A stretch of DNA of 8,959 nt from positions 1 to 8,959 of the forward strand of contig JAUUYD010000066.1 of NCBI GenBank assembly GCA_030590585.1. Direction: 5' to 3'. The position numbers and the translations under genes were made by a program. Within the stretch, counting starts at the first letter, position 1; the number at the start of each line of letters is the position of its first letter. Source of the stretch: Spirochaeta sp. Lineage in GTDB: Bacteria; Spirochaetota; Spirochaetia; Spirochaetales_E; Spirochaetaceae_B. Below, in pieces: positions 1-6,514 of the stretch. The notes below the pieces were generated by a model, which was given only the letters and a program-made list of their open reading frames with translations, was not told where the DNA came from and searched no databases.

Positions 1-372
1 CATGTCCCTGTTCACTGCACCTCCCTTGGGAAATCCCTCGTGATGGATATGACTTCGAATCAGATACGGGAAATCCTGCGTCGTCATCCTCTTTTGAAAA
101 TGACCTCCGGAACGATTACCGATATGGATAAAATCATCGCCAACAAAGAAGCATGCCGTCACCGGGGCAGGTCGTCGGACCGTGAGGAGCATGAGAACGG
201 GGTGAACTGTGTCGGCGCTCCCGTCCGGGACTACCGTGGCCGAACCGTGGCGGCTATCAGTGCCGTCTGGCGGGTGATTCGAAGCGGGGCGGAGATGGAT
301 GAGGCCGGGCGGACTGTGGCTGTCGCGGCTGCTGGGGTATCAAGTCGGTTGGGGTTTCTCCCGGAGAGGTGA
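1..372 (+). CDS. IclR-family transcriptional regulator, C-terminal part (5' end outside window)
   Basis: The reading frame is open from the first base, so the gene begins upstream. About 123 residues are visible and match the effector-binding half of IclR regulators. They start with a segment containing HCTSLGKSL, followed by TITD, then SDREEHENGVNCVGAPV, YRGRTVAAIS and a terminal SSRLGF helix. These are the usual landmarks of that domain, in the usual order. The N-terminal winged-helix DNA-binding domain would be outside the window. The stop at 370-372 is followed at once by TAA TAA in another frame. The gene lies 150 bases before kdgK on the same strand. IclR regulators such as KdgR commonly control ketodeoxygluconate and uronate genes, so a local regulator of kdgK-eda is likely, but this rests on context. 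The stretch after AAIS (VWRVIRSGAEMDE) is less typical of the family than the rest. Confidence 0.8.
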   Translation, partial: HVPVHCTSLGKSLVMDMTSNQIREILRRHPLLKMTSGTITDMDKIIANKEACRHRGRSSDREEHENGVNCVGAPVRDYRGRTVAAISAVWRVIRSGAEMDEAGRTVAVAAAGVSSRLGFLPER

Positions 373-441
373 TAATAAAAACGAGCATAAATGGAATTAC
401 CCGGGGCCTTGGACTCTTCATCCTGGAGCGAGGATTCTTTC

Positions 442-471
442 TGGACGTTTCTCTCAGTTTTGTGTTATTAT
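442..471 (+). promoter_or_regulatory. candidate sigma70-type promoter for kdgK-eda
   Basis: TGGACG at 442-447 matches four of six bases of the -35 consensus. TATTAT at 466-471 matches five of six bases of the -10 consensus. The spacer is 18 bases. Transcription would start near 478, about 45 bases before the kdgK ATG. The -10 element overlaps the palindrome at 467-489. The -35 is weak, so the call is tentative. Confidence 0.4.
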
Positions 472-489
472 GAGACACCGTTCCATAAT
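467..489. promoter_or_regulatory. candidate IclR/KdgR-type operator before kdgK
   Basis: This is a palindrome centred on base 478 with 8 of 11 base pairs matched. Its outer arms ATTATG (467-472) and CATAAT (484-489) are perfect. The core TGAGAC-ACC-GTTCCA (471-485) has two half-sites of the form TGRRAC facing each other across 3 bases, a pattern typical of IclR-family operators. A further TGAAAC half-site lies at 491-496. The site overlaps the candidate -10 and start point, the position expected for a repressor. Binding by the adjacent IclR-type protein is inferred. Confidence 0.45.
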
Positions 490-522
490 GTGAAACGATA
501 ATTAATCGCAAGGAAGTTTGAT

Positions 523-1620
523 ATGTCTTTAACCATTAGAAAAGCCGAAGATTGCCGCTGGGATATTCTGTCCCTGGGCGAGGTGATGCTCCGTTTGGAT
601 CCCGGTGACGGGCGGATTCGTAATACCCGGGAATTTACAGTCTGGGAAGGCGGCGGGGAATACAATGTCGCCCGGGGACTGCGGCGCTGTTTCGCTCAGC
701 GGGCCACGGTTGTTACCGCGGCACCGGATAACGATGCCGGTCGTCTGCTGGAGGATTTGATGCTTCAAGGGGGGGTGGATTTATCCCATCTTATCTGGCG
801 GCCATATGACGGCATCGGCCGCCAATCCCGGCAGGGGCTGAACTTCACCGAGCGGGGCTTTGGAATTAGGGGTGCCAAGGGTGTGTCCGACAGGGCTCAT
901 ACCGCTGCGTCGGAACTCAAACCCGGGGAGGTGGACTGGGATTCCATCTTCGGATCCGAAGGGGTGCGCTGGTTCCACACCGGCGGCATTTTCGCGGCTC
1001 TTTCTGAAACCACTGCCGATACGGTGATTGAGGCCATGACGGCGGCGAAGAAATACGGCACGATTGTGAGCTACGATCTGAACTACCGTCCTTCCCTCTG
1101 GAAAGCCATAGGCGGACATGAGAAGGCCCAAGAGGTCAACAGTAAAATCGCTCCCCTGGTGGATGTGATGATAGGGAATGAAGAAGACTTTACCGCAAGC
1201 CTCGGTTTTGAAGTGGAAGGTTTGGACGACAGCATCACGGGAATCAAGCTGGACAGTTTCAAGGCCATGATAGAAAAAGCCGCGGCCGCTTATCCGAATT
1301 TCAAGGTTGTGGCGACGACTCTTCGGGATGTGGTTAGCGCGACGGTGAATCACTGGAGTGCGGTGCTCTGGCACGAGGGTGTTTTTCACAAGGCGGCTCA
1401 GCGGGACAATCTGGAGATATTCGACCGGGTAGGGGGCGGAGACAGCTTCGCCTCAGGTTTGATTTACGGATTTCTATCAGGGAAGGGCGCAGCTGAAGCT
1501 GTGGAGTATGGTACGGCCCACGGGGCTCTGGCCATGACCACTCCCGGGGATACAACGATGGCGTCACAGGATGAAGTGGAAAAACTGGTTGCCGGGGGAT
1601 CGGCCCGGGTTGATCGATAA
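523..1620 (+). CDS. kdgK: 2-keto-3-deoxygluconate kinase, PfkB family
   Basis: This 365-residue cytosolic sugar kinase of the PfkB/ribokinase fold is predicted to phosphorylate 2-keto-3-deoxygluconate to KDPG with ATP. Near the N terminus lie the DILSLGEVMLRLDP strand (14-27) and the glycine-rich substrate lid WEGGGEYNVARG (41-52). SYDLNYRPSLW (183-193) is a conserved segment of this kinase subgroup. The C-terminal PfkB signature is FDRVGGGDSFASG (300-312), with D307 as the expected catalytic base. GGGD replaces the commoner GAGD, as in several KDG kinases. The start is supported by AGGAAG at 511-516, six bases before the ATG. The protein is somewhat longer than E. coli KdgK (about 310 aa), with extra sequence in the middle. 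The eda gene directly downstream supports KDG as substrate, although a related sugar acid cannot be excluded. Confidence 0.88.
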   Translation: MSLTIRKAEDCRWDILSLGEVMLRLDPGDGRIRNTREFTVWEGGGEYNVARGLRRCFAQRATVVTAAPDNDAGRLLEDLMLQGGVDLSHLIWRPYDGIGRQSRQGLNFTERGFGIRGAKGVSDRAHTAASELKPGEVDWDSIFGSEGVRWFHTGGIFAALSETTADTVIEAMTAAKKYGTIVSYDLNYRPSLWKAIGGHEKAQEVNSKIAPLVDVMIGNEEDFTASLGFEVEGLDDSITGIKLDSFKAMIEKAAAAYPNFKVVATTLRDVVSATVNHWSAVLWHEGVFHKAAQRDNLEIFDRVGGGDSFASGLIYGFLSGKGAAEAVEYGTAHGALAMTTPGDTTMASQDEVEKLVAGGSARVDR

Positions 1621-1643
1621 GGGAAATTACTGGAGGAATGAAT

Positions 1644-2270
1644 ATGTTTGATAAGTTTTTGGATAGAGTCGCGGAGTTGAAAGTGGTACCTGTTATCGCC
1701 CTGGAAGATGCGGGTAAGGCTGATGAACTGGCCGCGGCCCTGGTTGAGGGCGGACTGCCGGTGGCGGAAGTTACCTTCCGGACGGCCAGTGCGGCGCAGT
1801 CCATCCGAACCATGGCGGACCGGGGTGATATTGCCGTTGGTGCCGGTACGGTTCGGAATCTGGATCAGGCCAAGGCGGCGGTGGATGCAGGGGCCTCCTT
1901 CCTGGTGAGCCCGGGATTTAATGCGGCTGTGGTGGAATGGGCTGTCGAAAAGAACTTACCGATTCTGCCCGGGGTGGATTCCACTCTGGGAATCGAGATG
2001 GCTGTGGAACGGGGACTGAACACGGTGAAGTTTTTTCCCGCCGGTGCATCGGGAGGCCTTGCCAAACTCAAGGCACTTTACGGTCCTGATGGGGATGTGC
2101 GGTTTGTTCCGACCGGGGGCATCAATGCCGGTAATCTTGCTGAATGGCTGGCCCACCCGGCGATAATTGCCTGCGGGGGGAGTTGGCTGGTGGCTAAGAA
2201 TCTTCTTGCAGAAGGGAACTGGGATGAGGTGATTCGGCTGACTAAGGAAGCGGTTAAGGCAGCGGGTTAA
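1644..2270 (+). CDS. eda: KDPG / 2-keto-4-hydroxyglutarate aldolase
   Basis: A 208-residue class I aldolase that cleaves KDPG into pyruvate and glyceraldehyde-3-phosphate, the last step of the Entner-Doudoroff and uronate pathways, in the cytosol. The whole family pattern is visible: PVIALED (16-22), AEVTFRT (41-47) with E42 and R46, VGAGTV (65-70), SPGFN (89-93), and TVKFFPAG (127-134) with the Schiff-base lysine K129. The phosphate-binding loops are PTGGIN (156-161) and CGGSWL (177-182). These positions fall within a few residues of E45, R49 and K133 of E. coli Eda, and the length is normal. An ATG at 1638 is also in frame, but GGAGG at 1632-1636 is only one base from it and seven bases from the ATG at 1644, so 1644 is preferred. 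It begins 23 bases after the kdgK stop and is probably co-transcribed. Confidence 0.92.
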   Translation: MFDKFLDRVAELKVVPVIALEDAGKADELAAALVEGGLPVAEVTFRTASAAQSIRTMADRGDIAVGAGTVRNLDQAKAAVDAGASFLVSPGFNAAVVEWAVEKNLPILPGVDSTLGIEMAVERGLNTVKFFPAGASGGLAKLKALYGPDGDVRFVPTGGINAGNLAEWLAHPAIIACGGSWLVAKNLLAEGNWDEVIRLTKEAVKAAG

Positions 2271-2307
2271 CAGTTGGCTTTTCCTGGAATATCTATGTTG
2301 ATAAATA

Positions 2308-2334
2308 ATGATTACGTAATCATGCTTACGTAAG
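2308..2334. promoter_or_regulatory. tandem palindromes, probable operator of the decayed vapBC-like operon
   Basis: There are two perfect palindromes in a row: ATGATTACGTAATCAT (2308-2323) and CTTACGTAAG (2325-2334). They share the core TTACGTAA, and their centres are 14 bases apart. They end just before the GAGG ribosome binding site (2334-2337) and the ATG at 2346 of the antitoxin relic. Closely spaced repeated palindromes upstream of the antitoxin are typical binding sites of ribbon-helix-helix antitoxins, hence the assignment. Confidence 0.55.
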
Positions 2335-2345
2335 AGGATCTGCCA

Positions 2346-2602
2346 ATGGATAGAATCTTTTCAACCCGGATAGAGGAAGAAGTAATCTTCCAGATTGATA
2401 TTCTGGCAAAGGCCATAAAAAGCTCTAAAAAAAGGTTGTTGAAACGGCGGTCTCTCTTTTTGTAAAAAGATTTGAAGAAGAGTATGGCCAGGATGTTTTT
2501 GATGTGACATCCGGAGCATGGAATAGAGAATAAGCTCCTGTAGAGACTGTCAATCAAATACGTGAGAGTTTTAATGCTTCTTTCGAAAGATGACAGAGAT
2601 GA
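2346..2602 (+). pseudogene. decayed ribbon-helix-helix antitoxin (VapB/CopG-like)
   Basis: From the ATG at 2346 (GAGG at 2334-2337) the frame reads MDRIFSTRIEEEVIFQIDIL and continues to AIKSSKK. This resembles the N-terminal strand and first helix of a ribbon-helix-helix antitoxin. The frame is then lost at a run of seven A (2427-2433) and ends at a TAA in 2460-2464. Adding one base to the run restores a convincing continuation, VVETAVSLFVKRFEEEYG, which completes the second helix. This restored frame is interrupted by TAA at 2531-2533, then reads APVETVNQIRESF up to TGA at 2591 and TGA at 2600. The last TGA overlaps the ATG of the toxin relic as ATGA, the usual coupling in such operons. One frameshift, one or two stops and a truncated partner make a pseudogene likely. 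A sequencing error could explain the A-run alone, but not the rest. Confidence 0.65.
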
Positions 2603-2760
2603 TTGCTTTTATCGACTCTGATATCCTGATCCGGCACCTCAGGGGAAAGGTATCGGCTACTGATTTTCTCCGAAGCATCCGGAGGTCCGGGGAGTATCAA
2701 CTTTGTATTTATGAAATTACCTCTCTATTTTTGAAGTTTATAAACTCCGCGTTCAGGTGA
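2599..2760 (+). pseudogene. truncated PIN-domain toxin (VapC-like) remnant
   Basis: The frame gives 53 residues beginning MIAFIDSDILIRHLRG, followed by SATDFLRSIRRSGEYQL and CIYEITS. This matches the start of VapC-type PIN nucleases: a first strand carrying the acidic metal ligand (D6 or D8), an LRG turn, and a helix before the second strand. A normal VapC has about 130 residues with three or four acidic ligands, and the rest is missing here. Resemblance stops at about base 2724, and the final residues are read from the 3' end of the convergent SWIM gene. The upstream antitoxin relic with ATGA overlap supports the identity. Without the remaining acidic residues it cannot be an active nuclease. 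Confidence 0.6.
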
Positions 2761-3705
2761 AATGATTCGGCCTTCTTTCTTGCCTCGGCTCAGGGCATTT
2801 CGCACCTGGGTTTTATTGAGTCCGGAAGCGGATGCGATTTCATTGACAGAAGTGCCTTTGGGGAACTTCTTTAGAGTCTTGTAAACCCTGTCGATCAGTA
2901 ATCTTGCTGCGGCGGGTTTTCGCCTATTTGCTTTCGGATATTTTTTCGGTTGGCCGGCAGGAATCTTAATATCCTCCATCTCAATGCCGAATACATCGGC
3001 CAGATCGGTATCGTCAATAACCCGGCTGCTTTTATTCTCTGCCCGGGATACCAGCTCTTCTGCCGCGCCTTTAACAGCCACATCAAGGAGTTCTTCCTGA
3101 TTTACCCGGCGCAGAGTAAAAAAGAGAGAGGGATTTTCGTCAATCCGGGCACCGACACCATAGAGTACTGCGGCAACATGCTTGCACATAACGGCCCAGT
3201 CAGGGCAACTACAGCCGAGTGTTATTTCTTTCGGGGAAGGGAACAATCCCGTACCTTTTTCGGTGAAGCTTTCCATCAAATCTTTAGGGAATTTTCCGGC
3301 CATCAAGTCTTTCAGGGAGTTGATTTTACCACTGCAAACCTTAATGGCCTGGTTCCATGAACTCTCCGGGAGTCTGGAAATCTTTATTTCAACTTTGTAG
3401 GGTGCACCGCGGCTTCCCTGAACCAGGGCGTTGACAGTACCGGGGTTTATTTCAAGGTGAAGAACAGCTCCATGTCGGACATAGCTTCTTCCTCTGGGCA
3501 GGCGGTTGGCATAATCCGAGTAGCGTTCCAGATTCTTACACCATTCTTTCCCCCACCATGTCTGTGTGATTGACCGTCCTGAGATAATGATGGGTGTGAT
3601 ATTTCTCTTTCCGGATTTCCCTGTAAGTTTTTTAGCCGCCTTTGCATTTTTTAAACGGCGTTGAGCGACAGATATGTATTCCGGAAAATGATTCCAATCA
3701 GACAT
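2725..3705 (-). CDS. SWIM zinc-finger protein with C-terminal winged-helix-like domain
   Basis: 326 residues, probably cytosolic. The N-terminal half carries the landmarks of bacterial SWIM proteins: TWWGKEWCKNLE (49-60), RLPRGRSYVRHG (68-79) and VNALVQGSRGAPYKV (91-105). The zinc finger is CSCPDWAVMCKH (165-176), giving CxC-x6-CxH with C165, C167, C174 and H176. After a basic, proline- and lysine-rich linker (about 247-268), residues 273-324 look like a winged helix (GTSVNEIASASGLNKTQVRN, then a basic turn and VYKL), a possible DNA-binding module. The start is supported by GGAGA (read from 3712-3716), about 6 bases upstream. The gene begins 14 bases after the SNF2 stop and is probably translated from the same mRNA. 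SWIM proteins paired with SNF2 ATPases are known in many bacteria (for example B. subtilis ywqA-ywqB); their biological role is unclear, so no process is assigned. Confidence 0.85.
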   Translation of the reverse strand: MSDWNHFPEYISVAQRRLKNAKAAKKLTGKSGKRNITPIIISGRSITQTWWGKEWCKNLERYSDYANRLPRGRSYVRHGAVLHLEINPGTVNALVQGSRGAPYKVEIKISRLPESSWNQAIKVCSGKINSLKDLMAGKFPKDLMESFTEKGTGLFPSPKEITLGCSCPDWAVMCKHVAAVLYGVGARIDENPSLFFTLRRVNQEELLDVAVKGAAEELVSRAENKSSRVIDDTDLADVFGIEMEDIKIPAGQPKKYPKANRRKPAAARLLIDRVYKTLKKFPKGTSVNEIASASGLNKTQVRNALSRGKKEGRIISPERGVYKLQK

Positions 3706-3719
3706 CAGAAATCTCCATT

Positions 3720-6377
3720 CTATAATTTCAAGGTAAGCATCTTGAACAACTCACTATTATCCAGTTCTGTAAGCATCTTTTCTCCGGATTCGCTTACAAC
3801 ATGTTCTGCGAGTTCTTTTTTTTCTTCAATCATATCATCAATTCTTTCTTCTATAGTGCCCCTGGTTACAAATTTATGCACCAGTACATCCCGTTTTTGA
3901 CCAATACGGAATGCCCGGTCGGTGGCCTGATTCTCAACGGCCGGATTCCACCAGCGGTCAAAATGTACAACATGATTAGCTTTGGTAAGATTAAGTCCGA
4001 CACCACCGGCCTTAATGGAAAGAATCATGAAAGGTATGTACTCTCTACCCTGAAACCGTTCTACAAGATTTTTTCGTTTTCCCACGGCCACCTGGCCGTG
4101 GAGTATCAGTCCCGGGCGGCCGAACACCTCTTCAAGGTAGTCATGTAAAGCCTGTGTTATTTCTTTAAATTGGGTAAACACAAGCATTCTCTCTCTTTTC
4201 TGCTGAACGATTTCACAAATCTGGCCCAGACGTAGAAATTTTCCACTGTCTTCAGGGGCATAACCATCCTGCCCCAAATACTGATCCGGATGGTTGCAGA
4301 GCTGCTTAAACTTCATCAGGGATGAGAGAACCAGACCCCGGCGTTGGATGCCTTCTGAATTCTCAATTAACTCCATCAGGTCTTCGGTGAGCTTCCGGTA
4401 AAGTACAACCTGTTTCTTTGTAAGTTCCGCATAAGATTTCATTTCTACTTTTTCAGGAAGATCGGCTATTATCGATTTATCCGTTTTGAGACGGCGAAGA
4501 ATGTAGGGAGAAAGGATTTGCCGTAAACGGCTGTATCCTTCCGGTTTGTCATCCAAACCTTTGGCAAAACGTTTGAACTCGGAACTTGTTCCCAGAAGGC
4601 CCCGGTTCAGGAAATCAAACTGGGACCATAAATCGCCCAGTCGGTTTTCGACCGGAGTACCGGTGAGGGAAATGCGCATTCCGGCATTAATTTTTTTCAC
4701 AGCTTTTGACTGGGTTGTTGCCGGATTCTTTATAGCCTGGGCCTCATCAAGAATCGCACATGTCCAGCGGTTCTCTTGAATCCATTTGTAGCGCTGTACC
4801 AATGAGTATGTGGTAATTATCAAGTCGAAGGAACAATTCGGATTTTTGACCACCTTGTTCAGGCTGGGATGAGCACCGTAGATCCGTAGATTCGGAAAGA
4901 ATCGTTTTGCTTCCTGCAGCCAGTTTCCAAGCAGTGATGCAGGTACAACAAGCAGGCAGGAGCTCTCTGGTTCGTGTTGTTTTAAAACGTTGAGAAACGC
5001 CAGAACCTGGATTGTTTTTCCAAGGCCCATATCGTCAGCAAGGCATGCTCCGAATCCCAGCCGATAGAGGAACCACAGCCAATTTACACCCTGCTGCTGG
5101 TACTCCCTCAGGGTAGCGGTAAAGTCTTTGTCCTGTAGAACACATTCCAGAGAGTGGGGATTCCGGAGGCTGGTAATAACATTTTCCAGCCACTTCCCGT
5201 TACTGAGCTCTACAGAATCTTCACCAGCAGAAAATATTCCTTGAGAATTGAGCTGCAGGCTCATGGCCTCACGGAGGGATAATCCCCCTTCCATCATTTC
5301 CCGGGCCTTTTGGTATGCATCCAATGTCTGCTGAAGCTTTTCCTTATCAACCTGAACCCAGCGGTTTTTCAAAAATGCCAGCCCTTCATTCTCCTGGAGC
5401 AGCAGCTGGATTTCCTCCTTTGAAATGGGTATTCCATCAATGGAAAGTGACGGGGATATGGATATGATGGCATCAAGCCCCACCATTGGAGGCTGCTTAT
5501 CCCCGAGGGAAACCGTCAGCCTCAACTTTGAGGATCTGGCTTTCCACCAGTTGGGAATACGGCAGATAATTCCTGATTGTTCATAAATGTCTACTTCAGA
5601 TAAAAAGGTATAGGCCTCATCCGCTGTCCACGAAAGCGGATGGAACAGTTCACCGCTTTCAATCAGCCCGTTGATAAGATCGCTTTTCTCAGAAGCTGTA
5701 TAAACTGTTGACAACAGTTCCACTAACGATTCGCGTTTTCCGGAAAATTCCTGTAATGCGAATTTTAGAGGCACATGCCGGGACTTCCCCGATTCTGTAA
5801 GTTCGGTAGAATAAGTGGCCATGAATGCAAAAGGCTGATTTCCTTTTTGGTTTTCAACCAGATGGAAATACACTCTCCCGGCGAGGTGGATATCAGGGTT
5901 GAAGGTTTGAACATATTCCTCTACGGTTCCATTGAAAATTGTCAGGTTATGCCTGAATGCTCGAATTAACTCATTCCAGTTCTTCTGAAGCAGGCTGAGA
6001 TTTACATATTCTGAACCCTGGGTTAACGGAACTGCATCCAGGATGTGCCTGAATTCCGACGATGTCAGGCTTATCTTACTTTCCGTTCTGGCAGACTCCG
6101 GGTCTTCCAGCTTCCGCAGCTGTACTTCCAGATTTTCAGCAAAGCTTCGCCAGAATTCCATTGAAGAAGAGAGTCTTGTTCTGACATCAGAAAAAGCCAG
6201 TTCCAGAAGCCAGGCTCCTGTATTCTGTTCTTCTGTAAACTTCGAAAAAATACGATTTTCCAGCATGGAGATTGATTCCTGACGGTCTCTGGCTGATGTA
6301 AGTGTCAGCCATTCAAGATCAATATTACCCTCAGGCTGTGTTATTGCGATCAATTCTCGAATGGCTTCTATACTCAT
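3720..6377 (-). CDS. SNF2-family DEAD/DEAH-box ATPase (helicase-like)
   Basis: An 885-residue protein of the SWI2/SNF2 superfamily 2 group, expected to use ATP to move along double-stranded DNA. The C-terminal half has all core motifs: Walker A DDMGLGKT (448-455), Walker B DEAQAIKNP (544-552), TGTPVENRLGDLW (572-584), ILSPYILRRLKTD (621-633), SIKAGGVGLNLT (787-798) and the arginine-finger motif QATDRAFRIGQ (817-827). Residues about 311-400 (including EGLAFLKNRWVQVDKEKL) resemble the SNF2-associated segment of bacterial family members. The first 300 residues are divergent and I assign no domain to them. The ATG at 6377 is the only start after the in-frame stop upstream. No good Shine-Dalgarno sequence precedes it; AAGG lies too far away. 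The stop is 14 bases before the SWIM gene, suggesting a two-gene unit. It could act in DNA repair, RNA polymerase recycling or phage defence; the sequence alone does not decide. Confidence 0.9.
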   Translation of the reverse strand: MSIEAIRELIAITQPEGNIDLEWLTLTSARDRQESISMLENRIFSKFTEEQNTGAWLLELAFSDVRTRLSSSMEFWRSFAENLEVQLRKLEDPESARTESKISLTSSEFRHILDAVPLTQGSEYVNLSLLQKNWNELIRAFRHNLTIFNGTVEEYVQTFNPDIHLAGRVYFHLVENQKGNQPFAFMATYSTELTESGKSRHVPLKFALQEFSGKRESLVELLSTVYTASEKSDLINGLIESGELFHPLSWTADEAYTFLSEVDIYEQSGIICRIPNWWKARSSKLRLTVSLGDKQPPMVGLDAIISISPSLSIDGIPISKEEIQLLLQENEGLAFLKNRWVQVDKEKLQQTLDAYQKAREMMEGGLSLREAMSLQLNSQGIFSAGEDSVELSNGKWLENVITSLRNPHSLECVLQDKDFTATLREYQQQGVNWLWFLYRLGFGACLADDMGLGKTIQVLAFLNVLKQHEPESSCLLVVPASLLGNWLQEAKRFFPNLRIYGAHPSLNKVVKNPNCSFDLIITTYSLVQRYKWIQENRWTCAILDEAQAIKNPATTQSKAVKKINAGMRISLTGTPVENRLGDLWSQFDFLNRGLLGTSSEFKRFAKGLDDKPEGYSRLRQILSPYILRRLKTDKSIIADLPEKVEMKSYAELTKKQVVLYRKLTEDLMELIENSEGIQRRGLVLSSLMKFKQLCNHPDQYLGQDGYAPEDSGKFLRLGQICEIVQQKRERMLVFTQFKEITQALHDYLEEVFGRPGLILHGQVAVGKRKNLVERFQGREYIPFMILSIKAGGVGLNLTKANHVVHFDRWWNPAVENQATDRAFRIGQKRDVLVHKFVTRGTIEERIDDMIEEKKELAEHVVSESGEKMLTELDNSELFKMLTLKL

Positions 6378-6397
6378 AGCTTGATTATTGTAGCCTT

Positions 6398-6459
6398 AGT
6401 ACCAGATATCTGCCCATGGGTAAAAGAATGACCGCCCTCATAGGGCAGCCATGGGTACT
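6398..6459. repeat. palindrome-rich intergenic block, possible terminator
   Basis: This 62-base block contains several self-complementary elements: AGTACC (6398-6403) pairing with GGTACT (6454-6459), the palindromes CAGATATCTG (6403-6412) and CCCATGGG (6413-6420), the hairpin GCCCT-CAT-AGGGC (6434-6446), and a second CCATGGGTA (6449-6457). Read on the minus strand, the central hairpin extends to 8 pairs with G-U pairs and is followed eight bases later by TTCTTTT, so it may end transcription of the 349-aa gene. Nearer that gene is an AT-only hairpin, ATTAATAA (6486-6493) with TTATTAAT (6501-6508). The block lies between that gene and the SNF2 start, so a regulatory role for SNF2 is equally possible. 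Confidence 0.35.
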
Positions 6460-6514
6460 TGCTGTTCTCGATAGGTTTTACTAACATTAATAATCTAATT
6501 TTATTAATCCGGCC

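Noticed and set aside
781..1389. Open minus-strand frame of about 200 codons inside kdgK
   Set aside because: It is antisense to a gene with all PfkB motifs, has no family features, and arises from the codon bias of the GC-rich kinase gene.
1334..1813. Minus-strand frame of about 160 codons across the kdgK-eda junction
   Set aside because: It is low-complexity, rich in Ser, Arg and Pro, spans two well-supported genes on the other strand, and has no recognisable motif.
2427..2433. Programmed frameshifting at the A-run in the antitoxin
   Set aside because: The restored frame soon meets another stop and the partner toxin is truncated, so decay explains it better.
2312..2557. Minus-strand frame over the antitoxin relic
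   Set aside because: The plus strand reads as a ribbon-helix-helix antitoxin with an operator and ribosome binding site, and the minus frame is its shadow.
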